DNA of 64,000 nt from Liolophura sinensis (taxonomy: Eukaryota; Mollusca; Polyplacophora; Chitonida; Chitonidae), in the NCBI RefSeq assembly GCF_032854445.1, contig NC_088300.1:30733608-30797607 (forward strand). The letters are read 5' to 3'. Position numbers and translations under genes: made by a program. Below, piece after piece: positions 11,684 to 20,777 of this stretch (its first letter is position 1; each line of letters starts with the position of its first letter). The notes under the pieces were generated by a model. It was not told the DNA's origin and ran no database searches. It was given only the letters and a program-made list of their open reading frames with translations.

Positions 11684-12236
11684 TTGCACATCGGAGTTTT
11701 AGTGGGTGGATTGGCCGCGGAACTCAGCGTGCAGCTCCTCCAAGACCTGTCGACCCTTCAATATCTACAAGGGCAATTGAACAAGACGCTCCTTCGTTGG
11801 TCTGGGAAGCCTTTGTCTTCGCCACCCCCGTCACCATCACCACCATCACCACCGTCGTCGCCGAATGACATCGCGCGTCGGCTTGACAGCACCACCTCGG
11901 GCGATTTCCACCTCGCTACCCTCCACGGTGTTTACCCCCGAGCAAGACGCGTCCACGGACCCAACCATCACTCCCCAGTTGAAGTTTACGGGATTCCCCA
12001 GTTCACCCCAACTTCTCCGGCGTCACCGACCATCGGTCCCTAACAAAACTTCGTTACCGATCATCAATTCCACACCCGTCTATTCTTCGCTCAACACGGC
12101 CCGCCGCGGCAGCAGCAGCAGACTCAGAAGCAACCCGTCTACCTCATCCCCCCCTCCGCCCGCGGTGATGGCGGCGGTGACCGCAGCGGCCTCCCGCACT
12201 GTCCCACACCCTCACCCGTGCGACCAGCCGAACTGA
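11684..12236 (+). pseudogene. proline/serine-rich protein remnant of the element
   Basis: Frame 11684-12043 starts with a short hydrophobic stretch, then LSVQLLQDLSTLQYLQGQLN and a run of Pro/Ser. A second frame (11865-12236) continues with TGFPSSPQLL and a Ser/Thr/Pro-rich tail. The two overlap in different frames, which suggests a frameshift in one original protein. I do not recognise a family. The position between integrase and ATPase fits an accessory or capsid-associated protein, but that is inference. The short-period Pro coding (ccaccatcaccaccgtcg) is low-complexity. Confidence 0.4.
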
Positions 12237-12256
12237 CTCACCCAGCTTCTCCATCC

Positions 12257-12872
12257 ATGGATACTCGATGGAAGCATCCGTTTACCTGCATCGCCAGCGG
12301 ACCGACGGGGTGTGGAAAGTCCGTGTTTGTGAAACGGTTGGTGGAGCACGCTCAAGCTCTCATTACCTACCCCCCGCAACGCGCCGTCTGGTGTTACGTT
12401 GAGTGGGAGTTGTTGTACACCACGTTACCCAACGAAGCTTGAAGAAGGCGTGCCCAGCCGAGAGCATTCGACCCGGGGGAGCGGACGTTAGATGTCGTGG
12501 ACGATTTGATGGCCGAAGGGGGACGAACGCGTGAAAAAACTGTTTACCAAAGGCAGCCACCACCGCAATATCTGCATGGTGTACATCGTGCAGAACTTGT
12601 TCAACAAAGCCAAAGATCATCGCACCATGAGTTTGAACGGACACTACTTGGTGTTGTTCAAAAACCCACGAGACGCGTCTCAAATTATCACGATCGCAAA
12701 ACCAATGGCCCCGGGGCGGACACACCACGTGCGCGAGGCGTTTGAGGATGCCATCACCCAACCTCACGGGTATTTGCTCGTGGATTTCAAGCAAACCACA
12801 CCTGACCACCTACGACTTCGCATCCATATCTTCCCCGGGGAGATTCAGCACGCCTACCTCCCCAAGTCATAA
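12257..12872 (+). pseudogene. packaging-type P-loop ATPase remnant, frameshifted
   Basis: The first part (12257-12442) begins MDTRWKHPFTCIASGPTGCG; the Walker A motif GPTGCGKS lies at 12299-12322. It stops at TGA 12440-12442. The second part (12531-12872, another frame) reads NICMVYIVQNLFNK, then MSLNGHYLVLFKNPRDASQI and TIAKPMAPG. This is the characteristic C-terminal half of the ATPases of animal Polinton-like/adintovirus-like elements, a branch of the FtsK-HerA/A32 genome-packaging ATPases. The segment between (about 12440-12530), where a Walker B would lie, is scrambled by at least one frameshift. It is the best-preserved diagnostic gene of the element but cannot make an intact enzyme as it stands. 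Confidence 0.75.
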
Positions 12873-12901
12873 AACTTCTTACGCACGATCTGTCGAATGA
12901 G

Positions 12902-13252
12902 TTGTTTCTACCTCAACCACCCACGACGTCATGCCGGCTCCAACGTTACGGTCCCTTGTTGTCCCTGCTGGCTCGAGCCACCCCTGCCAATGATCTGGTT
13001 TTACTTAGGTGTTTGTGTGAATGTGCCAAGAATGTGTTAAATTTAAACGTTCCACTATCGCCGGCTCAGAAGGGGAAGTTACAGCGGCATAAGACGGGTT
13101 TTCGCACCTTGGTCAAGAAAAGTGTTGCCCTGCATAAGAAAGTACGGATTGTTCAACGCGGTGGCCTCTTCCACTGCTGCTCGGCCCCCCTCCTCGCCGC
13201 CGCCGCACCCCTCATCGGCGCCGTCGTTAAGAGCATAGCTGGTGGGAGGTAA
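12902..13252 (+). CDS. small basic protein with hydrophobic C-terminus (core/condensing type), element gene
   Basis: An open frame of 116 residues. It contains LLRCLCECAKNVLNLNVPLS, then a Lys/Arg-rich middle (KGKLQRHKTGF...LVKKSVALHKKVRIVQ), a GG, and a hydrophobic Ala/Leu/Ile tail ending VVKSIAGGR. This layout recurs in Polinton-like and adintovirus-like elements of invertebrates and recalls the small adenovirus core protein pX/mu, but homology to adenovirus is not shown here. The frame is uninterrupted, unlike its neighbours; the first about 25 residues may not be native because no good start was identified. It lies between the ATPase and the adaptor-like remnant. It may be an open frame by chance survival and not an expressed gene. 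Confidence 0.55.
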   Translation: MFLPQPPTTSCRLQRYGPLLSLLARATPANDLVLLRCLCECAKNVLNLNVPLSPAQKGKLQRHKTGFRTLVKKSVALHKKVRIVQRGGLFHCCSAPLLAAAAPLIGAVVKSIAGGR

Positions 13253-13653
13253 TGCAGCACGCCAAGAAAATGGCCTTGGTTGAGCCGCGGCTCTTAGATA
13301 CCCTCACGCGGTCACCACCCCCGTACACCGTCCTCCCCGTTCCCCGTGCGCAGTACTGTTAAAGCCCTCCATGCGCTCGACCAAGAGATGGTATCCATCC
13401 TCCACGTCACAACTCCTCGGACGATGAGAAAATAGAGCGATATCACCACACCCCTCAACGGTACCGTGCGTTTCAAGATCAATACCAAGCCGCGCAGCAG
13501 CCAAGTCCGACGACGAACCCACCCATCGCCAAACCTGTTGATCGTTTGAGTGAAGGGGAGATTTTAGACAGCGTCCCCGTCGCTTTACGGCAAAAGGCTG
13601 CTCTCCACTGGGGCGACACCGTGCGATCACACCACGATCGCTGGCGTGATTGA
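13253..13653 (+). pseudogene. remnant of a conserved element protein (unknown role)
   Basis: Starts with ATG at 13253 and reads QHAKKMALVEPRLLDTL, immediately after the preceding stop. It breaks at TAA near 13361. Other frames then give VKALHALDQEMVSIL and, further on, LSEGEILDSVPVALRQKAAL. Such a protein (KMxLVxPRxL start, short helical end) is a regular neighbour of the ATPase and small basic protein in invertebrate elements of this kind. Its role is unknown to me. At least two frame changes are needed to follow it. Confidence 0.5.
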
Positions 13654-13883
13654 GTGCGGGAAAAGATGGACACACCAGCCGAGACCATAAAAATCTACCA
13701 CATCACGGTCTTTAATTGTCCGTTCTCGCCCTCCTCCTCCCACCAAAAACCACGACCAACAAAACCAATTCCACGACCACCACCACCACCACCACACCAC
13801 GCCAACCCAAGGGGCAACAGCGGCGACCCGGACTGCTTCCGTCTCCAGCCATCGTACCCTCGCTAAAGTGGAGTCCGTATTAA

Positions 13884-14595
13884 ATGCAAGAAAAACGGTC
13901 AGTCCTGCCGGAGGAGATCACCCCACCAACATGTTTTACGTTGCCCAGTAACAGCTCGCTCGACTACTTCCCCAGTAATACCTTGACGCATTTCACCACC
14001 CAACAAACACAACCCATGCATTTGACTGGTGACTGGGAACGTGGGTTGGTAGAAATACCCGACCTGGTTCAACGTGCGGCAAGACGAAGTGTGGTATGTC
14101 TTCTACTCCAAAGAGGACTCGCAACGCGCTAAGCATAAGCTAACATTGCTAGCAGGCTATTACTCTTCACCTAAAGACCTCGCCTAGGGACTGACCGACT
14201 TGTTGACCCACTCACACACATCCCTTTACTTAAGGCTCATGCCGGTGATTTGACGTTCGCTTTCGATGATCTGCAGCGGAAATACAGCCTTCGGAAACAA
14301 CTGCAGCTCATGAATTTATCGTACGATTGGGTCATGGGGCCCGAGGATCTGCTGCATATAGGTGCCGAGGATTTACAGGCCACCACACCCACGCTGTACA
14401 TCATCGTTCGGACGTCATCGAACCACGTGTTGTGGGAGACACGCTGGCCCCGCTGCTGCGGCTGTTCACCACGAAAGGGAAGTACGGGCAACACATCTCC
14501 AAGACCTTCCAACACGTGGAATACACCACAGTGCGGTGCAAGCATTTTTCGACGGTCAACCCGTCGCATTTGAACAGCGGCGCATTACCATCGCA
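13884..14595 (+). pseudogene. remnant of a structural-type element protein
   Basis: A frame at 13884-14132 contains TLPSNSSLDYFPSNTLTHFT and GDWERGLVEI, which resembles the start of a conserved protein in these elements. Downstream pieces in other frames read DEVWYVF-like and SKEDSQRA (about 14085-14130), then FAFDDLQRKYSL (from 14253), and then DVIEPRVVGDTLAPLLRLFT (from about 14408) with GQHISKTFQHVEY. The order matches a single protein of about 230-250 residues. At least four frame changes break it. It may be a minor capsid or penton-like protein, but that is inference from genome position. Confidence 0.55.
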
Positions 14596-15078
14596 ATGAC
14601 TGCCGTAGACAACCCCGCCATCTACCGATCCTACATCGACTATTACACCAAGCAAGCCGGCAGAGATGGGTTTCTTGTGTTTCGGGGTGCGGTTGTACAG
14701 CGCGGTCACGGCTTGTTTGGCAGTTTCATCAAAACGGCGCAGCCCTTGTTAAAGCCGGCTGTGAAAGCGCTGGGTAAAATTGTGTTACGTACCCCGACTG
14801 AAAGTCATGGAGAACGTGTGGGACGAGGGAGTGCCGGTGAGCCATGTTTTCAAACGACGAGCTCTGGAGGGGGGAAAACAGCTGGTGATCAAAGCCGGTC
14901 GCTACATCCAGCGCAGGATGTGGGGCAAGCTGAACGGGGCGGGAGGGGCGTCTATAAAACGGATGGTCCGACGCATCGCTCCCACTCGTCACCTGTACGC
15001 AGGACCCAGAAGACGTACATCTCCCACTCGTCCTCACTTCCCCGTTGGGCCCAGAAGACGCACGATTCTAATGTATGA
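14596..15078 (+). pseudogene. remnant of a hydrophobic/basic element protein
   Basis: The frame from ATG 14596 reads AIYRSYIDYY, VFRGAVVQRGHGLFGSFIKT and then PLLKPAVKALGKIVLRT. A Gly-rich amphipathic stretch followed by 'LLK.....LGK' is typical of a conserved small protein in Polinton-like elements, sometimes compared to adenovirus pVI-like proteins. A frame change near 14790 is needed to reach FKRRALEGGKQLVIKAGRYI and the basic tail with two GPRRRT motifs (about 14998-15061). The end of the recognisable element is here. Confidence 0.55.
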
Positions 15079-15261
15079 AATACGGCATGGGTTTATACTG
15101 CATCATATGATACATACATCCGTTTTAGTTGACGGCCTAACAACACCTAGGCTATCTGTAAAGCTGAAAATGACACAAATCCAACGAATACACTATTGCT
15201 GACATCAGTTTGACAACAGGTATATTCCTGTGTAATATTTTTGCGGGACGAATTTCTACAT

Positions 15262-18200
15262 GTGGTCTCTAGCTTCTGGTTTTATAGAATAGCCTATAGT
15301 GTCACATAGTTATCTGTTGGTATCGGCAGTCATACCTTTTCATGTATGTGCAGAAGCGAATATCGGGGGGCGATAACCTGCGAACATGACGGCAAGTGGG
15401 CATAGATTAGCCCTACAGCGCCATCTGTTATTGTTTTATTCAATTTTACATAAAAGGCACCAAATCCAGAGAATATGACGACAGAAACGAGTTATGCCGA
15501 TGACGTTATTGAGTTTTTTTTCTAACAGGCCAGGCGGCAGGTGTGCCGGATTCTTTGTCGGGGTGAAACCCCGAAGAGGATATCAACAGACGAATATCCA
15601 CAGCGTATATGACATTGGCTTATAATATATATACTGTTGGACAGTGCAGAAGAGACAGCTATCAGTATAGCTATATATCTATATATCTCCATTATAAGGC
15701 GGCTACATATCATTGGAAATACGAGGTCTACGGGACCAATAATATTACGACATGTGAGCGGTTTAGGATATACTGGTCGACCAAAAGTAGTCATATACGA
15801 CATTGTTATATGCGGTCGTCTGAATGACACCGTGTAAACACTGGTCGACCAAAGGCAGACAAATGTGACATTCTCTTATATATGGTCGCCTGAATGACTG
15901 TGGGTATAAAATATATATTGTGTTCTTGGGCGACCGTTTTGAAATAAAAGGAGACATTTAGGTGACCAGCTTAACTTTGGGCGACCATTCTTGGTGTTTA
16001 TGGGAATCCTATATTTCTAACAACTTTGATATATACAACATTGTCTTAAAATGTATGAAAATTGGCATAGTTGGGAATACATATTTACACACACACATAC
16101 GCACCTAATGATTAAGGTTAAATAACAATAAAGTACGACGTAAACCTCACTCATATATACATAACGTCTTCAACTCACTATTTTGATATTTAATACTGGC
16201 ATCTTCCGACAACTAGTGTTTCAAATTTCCACCCCTCTGCTAAAATGGATGTTTCATATTGCATCTCTCCTGTATTCGGTGTTCCGTCTGGTCATCACCT
16301 TGTTAAACCGCCTTTTGCATTGATGTCTCATCATCAGCATGTCATCTTAGTGAATGTCCACATTCTCGTTTTAAACGTTTTTTGCTGTTTCATGCATTTA
16401 ATCATATGTTGATTGCAAAATTGCCTAATATCACCATGGAAAGGTAGGGGTGTTGTTGTCTTGCAGAAGGACTCGTACACACAGCACCTGTGTACAAAAT
16501 GTATGCCAGACACATACATGTGGGCAAAGGCTTACTCGATCTTCAGATGCATGTCCTTTGATATTATGCGCCTTATTCTATATGCATGCCTTCATTCCAG
16601 GCTATGTCTTCATTTATTGTTATATATGAATTACCTCCATTTATTTCACACTACACAGGCTCGTTGTCTAGCCACCCGAAATTGATTGTTCCTGCACTCA
16701 CAGACGAGCGTGCTGTTGCTCACGCAATCTGTGTATTGTTAAATTATACATTCCGTTTTACACATGTGCACCTGCATCGGGTGTACATCACCTTACAAAA
16801 TCAGACAAAAACAGAATATCCATTAATAAATTAGCATACTGCATAGTTGGAACCACAAACCATTGCAATTAAGGACGTCTTGACTTGTGCTGTTGAAACT
16901 GCTTTCGCACTGTATACCAAGTGCATATTGGTATACAACAAATGAATGAATTTCACTAATTACTTCAGTTTCTGCCAAAACCATTAGTGCACCTGCAACT
17001 GTACGGGTGTCTTAAGCTGCTGCTGCCTGCAATGTTAACTTGGAAATCACATATCCGTTAAATTAAGCCATTGCACATAAAAAGGGATGCTTAAAGTATA
17101 CTTTAATATGGAAACAGGTAGATATATTTGTTCTCAAAGTCACAGCGGCCACACTGGTGTCATCGCTCTAGTTTTACTCTCCGTGCTGTTCGTCTTTAAT
17201 TATATCATATAGCTAGGTGCATGAAATCCAAAAGTTATGGAGTCACGCGTGTCAATTTTACTATGTAATACCCTATGCATTAAAAACTGTTGTTGCAGGC
17301 TATAATGTATTCATAAAGCGTGGACAATGTTATGAATTAATGTATAAAGCTAGATGTGCAACCCTGTGTTTAAATGCTGATATCTTACCTATACATTGGC
17401 AGGTAAGCGGCCATATGCATTTTCCTTGCAAAGCACATAAAACGGTGTTTTATGAAGGTATGAATAATGTTGAAAATTAAAGAGCCCCTGGTATTTATTT
17501 ATTTTTTAAATATTATTATTTTTGTTTGTTTTCTTCTCCTCTTTTGTCTCGATATCCCTGTCGGTTAAAAATATAAGCTGGACTGAACTGAAGGTAGATC
17601 TAAGCCTTGTGTAACTATGTAGGCCCACACTGAAGAAAAAATTATACAATGATAATACACCCCAGATTTATTCCCCTTGTTAAAACTGTCCTAAAATGTT
17701 AAGCTCTATACCAAACATGTTTGAGCCTTGTCATCAATGCTTTAAGATTAAAACCACACAGCAACACAATTGCGGACCAAGAGAAATAAGCTGATAACTT
17801 GGAAGCATACGGTTATGTAACACTCGCTGTGTCACTTTGAATGCAGTTCACCAGTAAATTTCAAGTATCCAAAATTGGACCATTTATAGTACGAAATACA
17901 GCATGTGTTTACACTACGGCGAGTGTTCGGGTATACCAACTGTGAAAGAAAAGTCCTTTTTTGAGGCGATGTGTCCGCACCAGACTGGGGCATAGCAGCG
18001 TAGACACTAAGCAAAATGATGACATTCTCATTAACATGATCCTTATTCCAGGAGTTCAACCGAAAGCGCAGCCGACGTCCGTGGGGGCTTACCGATGACG
18101 TTATTATTTTTTTTTTTTGTCTGACTGGCCAGCCGGCCTGTATGGCTAATCTAAGCCCACTTGTCATCATGCTCGCTAGGTCATCGCCCACCGCTATTCG

Positions 18201-18305
18201 CTTTAGCACATACACCAAAAGGTATGACTGCCGATACCAACAGATAATTGTGTGACATGACAAGCTATTCTATAAGACAATCCAGAAGCTAGAGACCACG
18301 AGATT
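15262..18305. mobile_element. 3-kb segment bounded by long inverted repeats
   Basis: 15262-15415 and 18305-18155 are reverse complements of each other with scattered differences. Shared phrases are TGGTCTCTAGCTTCTGG, TATCTGTTGGTATCGGCAG and TCATACCTTTT, and both end near AGATTAGCC. A further piece (CCGATGACGTTATT, T-run, GGCCAG) occurs in direct orientation at 15494-15545 and 18090-18140, so the arms are not simple. No transposase frame was found inside. It may be a non-autonomous foldback-type element or two inverted copies of a dispersed repeat. It abuts the Polinton remnant. Confidence 0.55.
15769..15990. repeat. short degenerate repeat with GGTCGACC/GGTCGCC cores
   Basis: CTGGTCGACCAAA and TATGGTCGCCTGAATGAC (with close variants) recur at about 70-bp spacing, two and a half times. 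The rest of 16.0-18.1 kb shows no recognisable gene or repeat. Confidence 0.45.
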
Positions 18306-18583
18306 TCCCTGGTTGCAAACTAAGTGGGTGAAGAAATTCATCCTGCAAAAAAATTATTACATAGGAAAATTATTATATAGGAAAATGCCTGGCACATCTC
18401 CGACAAGTAAACTTTGCCAAAGCCTCTGCTTCTTCTCCTCCTCCTTCTCCGTAAACCATAATGGCAGTGTAGCGTCAGTAGTATACTCTCTGGTGTTGTC
18501 TAGGCGTTGTACCCGGAAGAAGCGTCACTCACTTCACACACCTTGTTTTTTTATCCCATCAGCGCGAACGTCCACGAAATTCA

Positions 18584-18747
18584 GGCGCCAAAACCGCGCG
18601 ATAACCTCATTGGTCAGTTTTGGCGCGAATAGACCTCACCCATTGATCAGTTTTTGCGCCGAATGGAACTCACCCATTGGTGAGTTTTGGCGCGACATGG
18701 AGCTGAAGGAGCTATTTTATTTTTAGTAGAGGCCCTAAGCGGCCATG
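18584..18747 (+). promoter_or_regulatory. putative promoter: repeated CCAAT/E2F-like module
   Basis: TTTTGGCGCGAA (18618), TTTTTGCGCCGAA (18651) and TTTTGGCGCGAC (18685) occur 33-34 bp apart. Each is preceded by ATTGG or ATTGA (inverted CCAAT or a variant), and GGCGCCAAAA lies at 18584. TTTSGCGC is the E2F consensus. An ATG in strong context (GGCCATGGC) follows at 18745, reading MATA before a GTAAGA donor at 18757. This fits the promoter and first coding exon of a cell-cycle-type gene on the plus strand, but no second exon was recognised. Confidence 0.4.
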
Positions 18748-18759
18748 GCAACAGCTGTA

Positions 18760-20750
18760 AGAAGACATACTTGCATGGTAATTACAATTAATTTATCCTA
18801 CGATCACTTTGTGGAACGGGGCACAGGGCGCAGCTTTGCAAGCAGTTGAATGCAACACTGACAGGAGCTATCAGCAAGATACACCAATACTTTCTCATCC
18901 CTTGGTGTACAGGTCATGCAATATCTTGTTACACTTCTCACATGTATCATATATAACAAGACGTGTTCCATGAGTAACTCTTGCGCAAGGCATGGATATA
19001 TAAAAACAGGCTAATGTAGCCCAATTGCAATATCCCAAGGAATATCTTCTGTATAGTCTTAGCCATGCCAGTTAAAACTTACATTTTTAATAAGTAGACT
19101 AACCACCAGAACAGGTGAAGAATTCTTAGGACAATGAAATAATTCTGTGAACAGAATAAAAACATTGAGTTAGTTTTATCTTAAGAATATGAAAGATATA
19201 TCAAGATTGATAACCAACTGACCCCTTAAAACAGTGTAGGGCCTAGTTGACATAATATAATGACCAACGAACTTCTACGTATTTCATTATGATGATCTAA
19301 TGTTAAAAAGTTGTGGAAAATATCAAATAGTACAGGATTATGAAAGACAACTTACATCCTATTCCCCGACGAAAGCCTTCCAAATTGACAACTATGACAA
19401 CTATGTTAAACACAATGTGTGTGTTCTGCGAGATTGTGGTATAAGTATATGTGAATGTGTGTATTCTGACTGTGGTAAAAACTTATGGACAACGATTGTG
19501 GCTACCTTATTCTATAAGATATCAGATACTGACTTGAAACGCCTTTCCCAATACATTGCCCAAAGCATTGAGCAATATTCCAAGTCTGAGAGAAGTGGAA
19601 CAACACCACCAGAGTACCTCAGTTGTTCACTGACAAGTCACAAATATATATTTACCATCTGGTAATCAATGTGGAAGCTATGTCTCTCTCACAACTAGGT
19701 GTAACACAACACTACCAGTAAATAAGGAGTAGGTTGGTAGGATTTTTTTTATCTGGCCAAATAAAAATGACAGATTTTAAAAAAAATTAACATCGAGCAA
19801 GAGGAAAAAAAATTTCATCAAATTCTCTGGATAAACTTTGGACTTGAGCCCTTTTAGGCGTGAATGCCCAAGGAACACATTTTTACCTCATAGAATTAGA
19901 CAGATAAAAAGATTAGTTATCAAGCAATGAGAAAAATATTGATCCAATTTTCTGACATGTCCAGAGCAGAAGGGAATATGAATTTCTTTGCCTTTGTTTG
20001 GAGGATAAAACATCACAGAAATGCAATTACTAATTAACACTTGTCTAATCTCTAAACCAAAATAAACAACAAGTGCAAAGTCACAATAGGTGCATGTGAT
20101 ATTCTGCATAAAGTCGTGGTCATCCGGGATTGTTTAAGTGAATTGTCCATGTTTGATAGAATGTCAGAAATTTGTCACGACATATAAAGTTGCTTGTCAC
20201 AGCTAAAAGATACGGCTTTCATCACTGAGTATTTGAAAGATAACCATAGGCAAAGTTTAGACAAAAAAAAATCAATAACCAGTCATATAAGTATGCTCGG
20301 TGCAATTAGGCTTTTGACATGAACAGCAAACAAGTGTTATTTTAATACCTTAAGTACCACAAAGTGTAACCCATCAGGTATCAGTCTCATAAAAAAAAAA
20401 TGTAAAACTGTTTAACAACATTGTATACATACCATGACCACTAAAACTGGTCATCTGCTGGATATGTTTGGTAGTGCTGTTTATATTATCAGCAAATGTT
20501 ATAAATACACAAGCTGGTTTGACATATATTTTCTTGTATCTGACGTACTGAGTAAAATGTTACCAAGCATTTCCACCACAATCTTGCAGCCAGGTCTTGA
20601 TATGTGTATAAACAATACAGGAAAAACTGTCTTAGAAAATTCTATAAATTCTCCACAACTCTTCATACTACATGCTGAGTGATGTCAAAGAAGGATTGAT
20701 GGATAAAAATGTTGAGATACTAGTATAATGTATGAGTGAGTTTGTATATA
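18760..20750. other. no recognisable gene
   Basis: AT-rich DNA. A plus-strand frame at 19300-19665 (121 codons, containing NLWTTIVATLFYKI) has no recognised similarity and no convincing splice context. I could not connect it to the putative first exon at 18745. Confidence 0.4.
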
Positions 20751-20751
20751 G

Positions 20752-20757
20752 TTTATT
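20752..20757 (-). promoter_or_regulatory. polyadenylation signal AATAAA of sulfotransferase copy B
   Basis: Minus-strand AATAAA starts 21 bases past the TGA stop of the last exon. Confidence 0.55.
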
Positions 20758-20777
20758 ATCATGTATGATCAGTGTGA

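Larger units (their letters stand above)
11006..15080 (+). mobile_element. degraded Maverick/Polinton-like (adintovirus-related) element
   Basis: A GC-rich island of about 4 kb in AT-rich surroundings, with all remains on the plus strand. The order is: integrase N-terminal and C-terminal pieces, chromodomain relic, proline-rich protein, packaging-type P-loop ATPase, small basic protein with a hydrophobic tail, a conserved adaptor-like protein, a structural-type protein beginning near TLPSNSSLDYFP, and a Gly-rich hydrophobic/basic protein. Large self-replicating DNA transposons of the Maverick/Polinton type, and the related adintoviruses, are known to combine a retroviral-type integrase, an FtsK/A32-like ATPase and capsid proteins. 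I saw no DNA polymerase B, double-jelly-roll capsid or protease here. Almost every frame is broken, so it is a non-functional fossil. The flanks do not show clear terminal inverted repeats belonging to it. The exact family name is an inference. Confidence 0.75.

Noticed and set aside
11134-14709. Minus-strand frames across the GC-rich element (for example 12363-12809, 13304-13675)
   Set aside because: GC-rich antisense shadows; all recognisable motifs are on the plus strand.
14362-15078. 238-codon plus-strand frame as one protein
   Set aside because: The first half is an out-of-frame reading of the structural-type remnant; only the part from 14596 matches the expected element protein.
19300-19665. 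121-codon plus-strand frame as second exon of the 18745 gene
   Set aside because: No similarity, no convincing acceptor, and codon use like the surrounding AT-rich DNA; kept only as a note.
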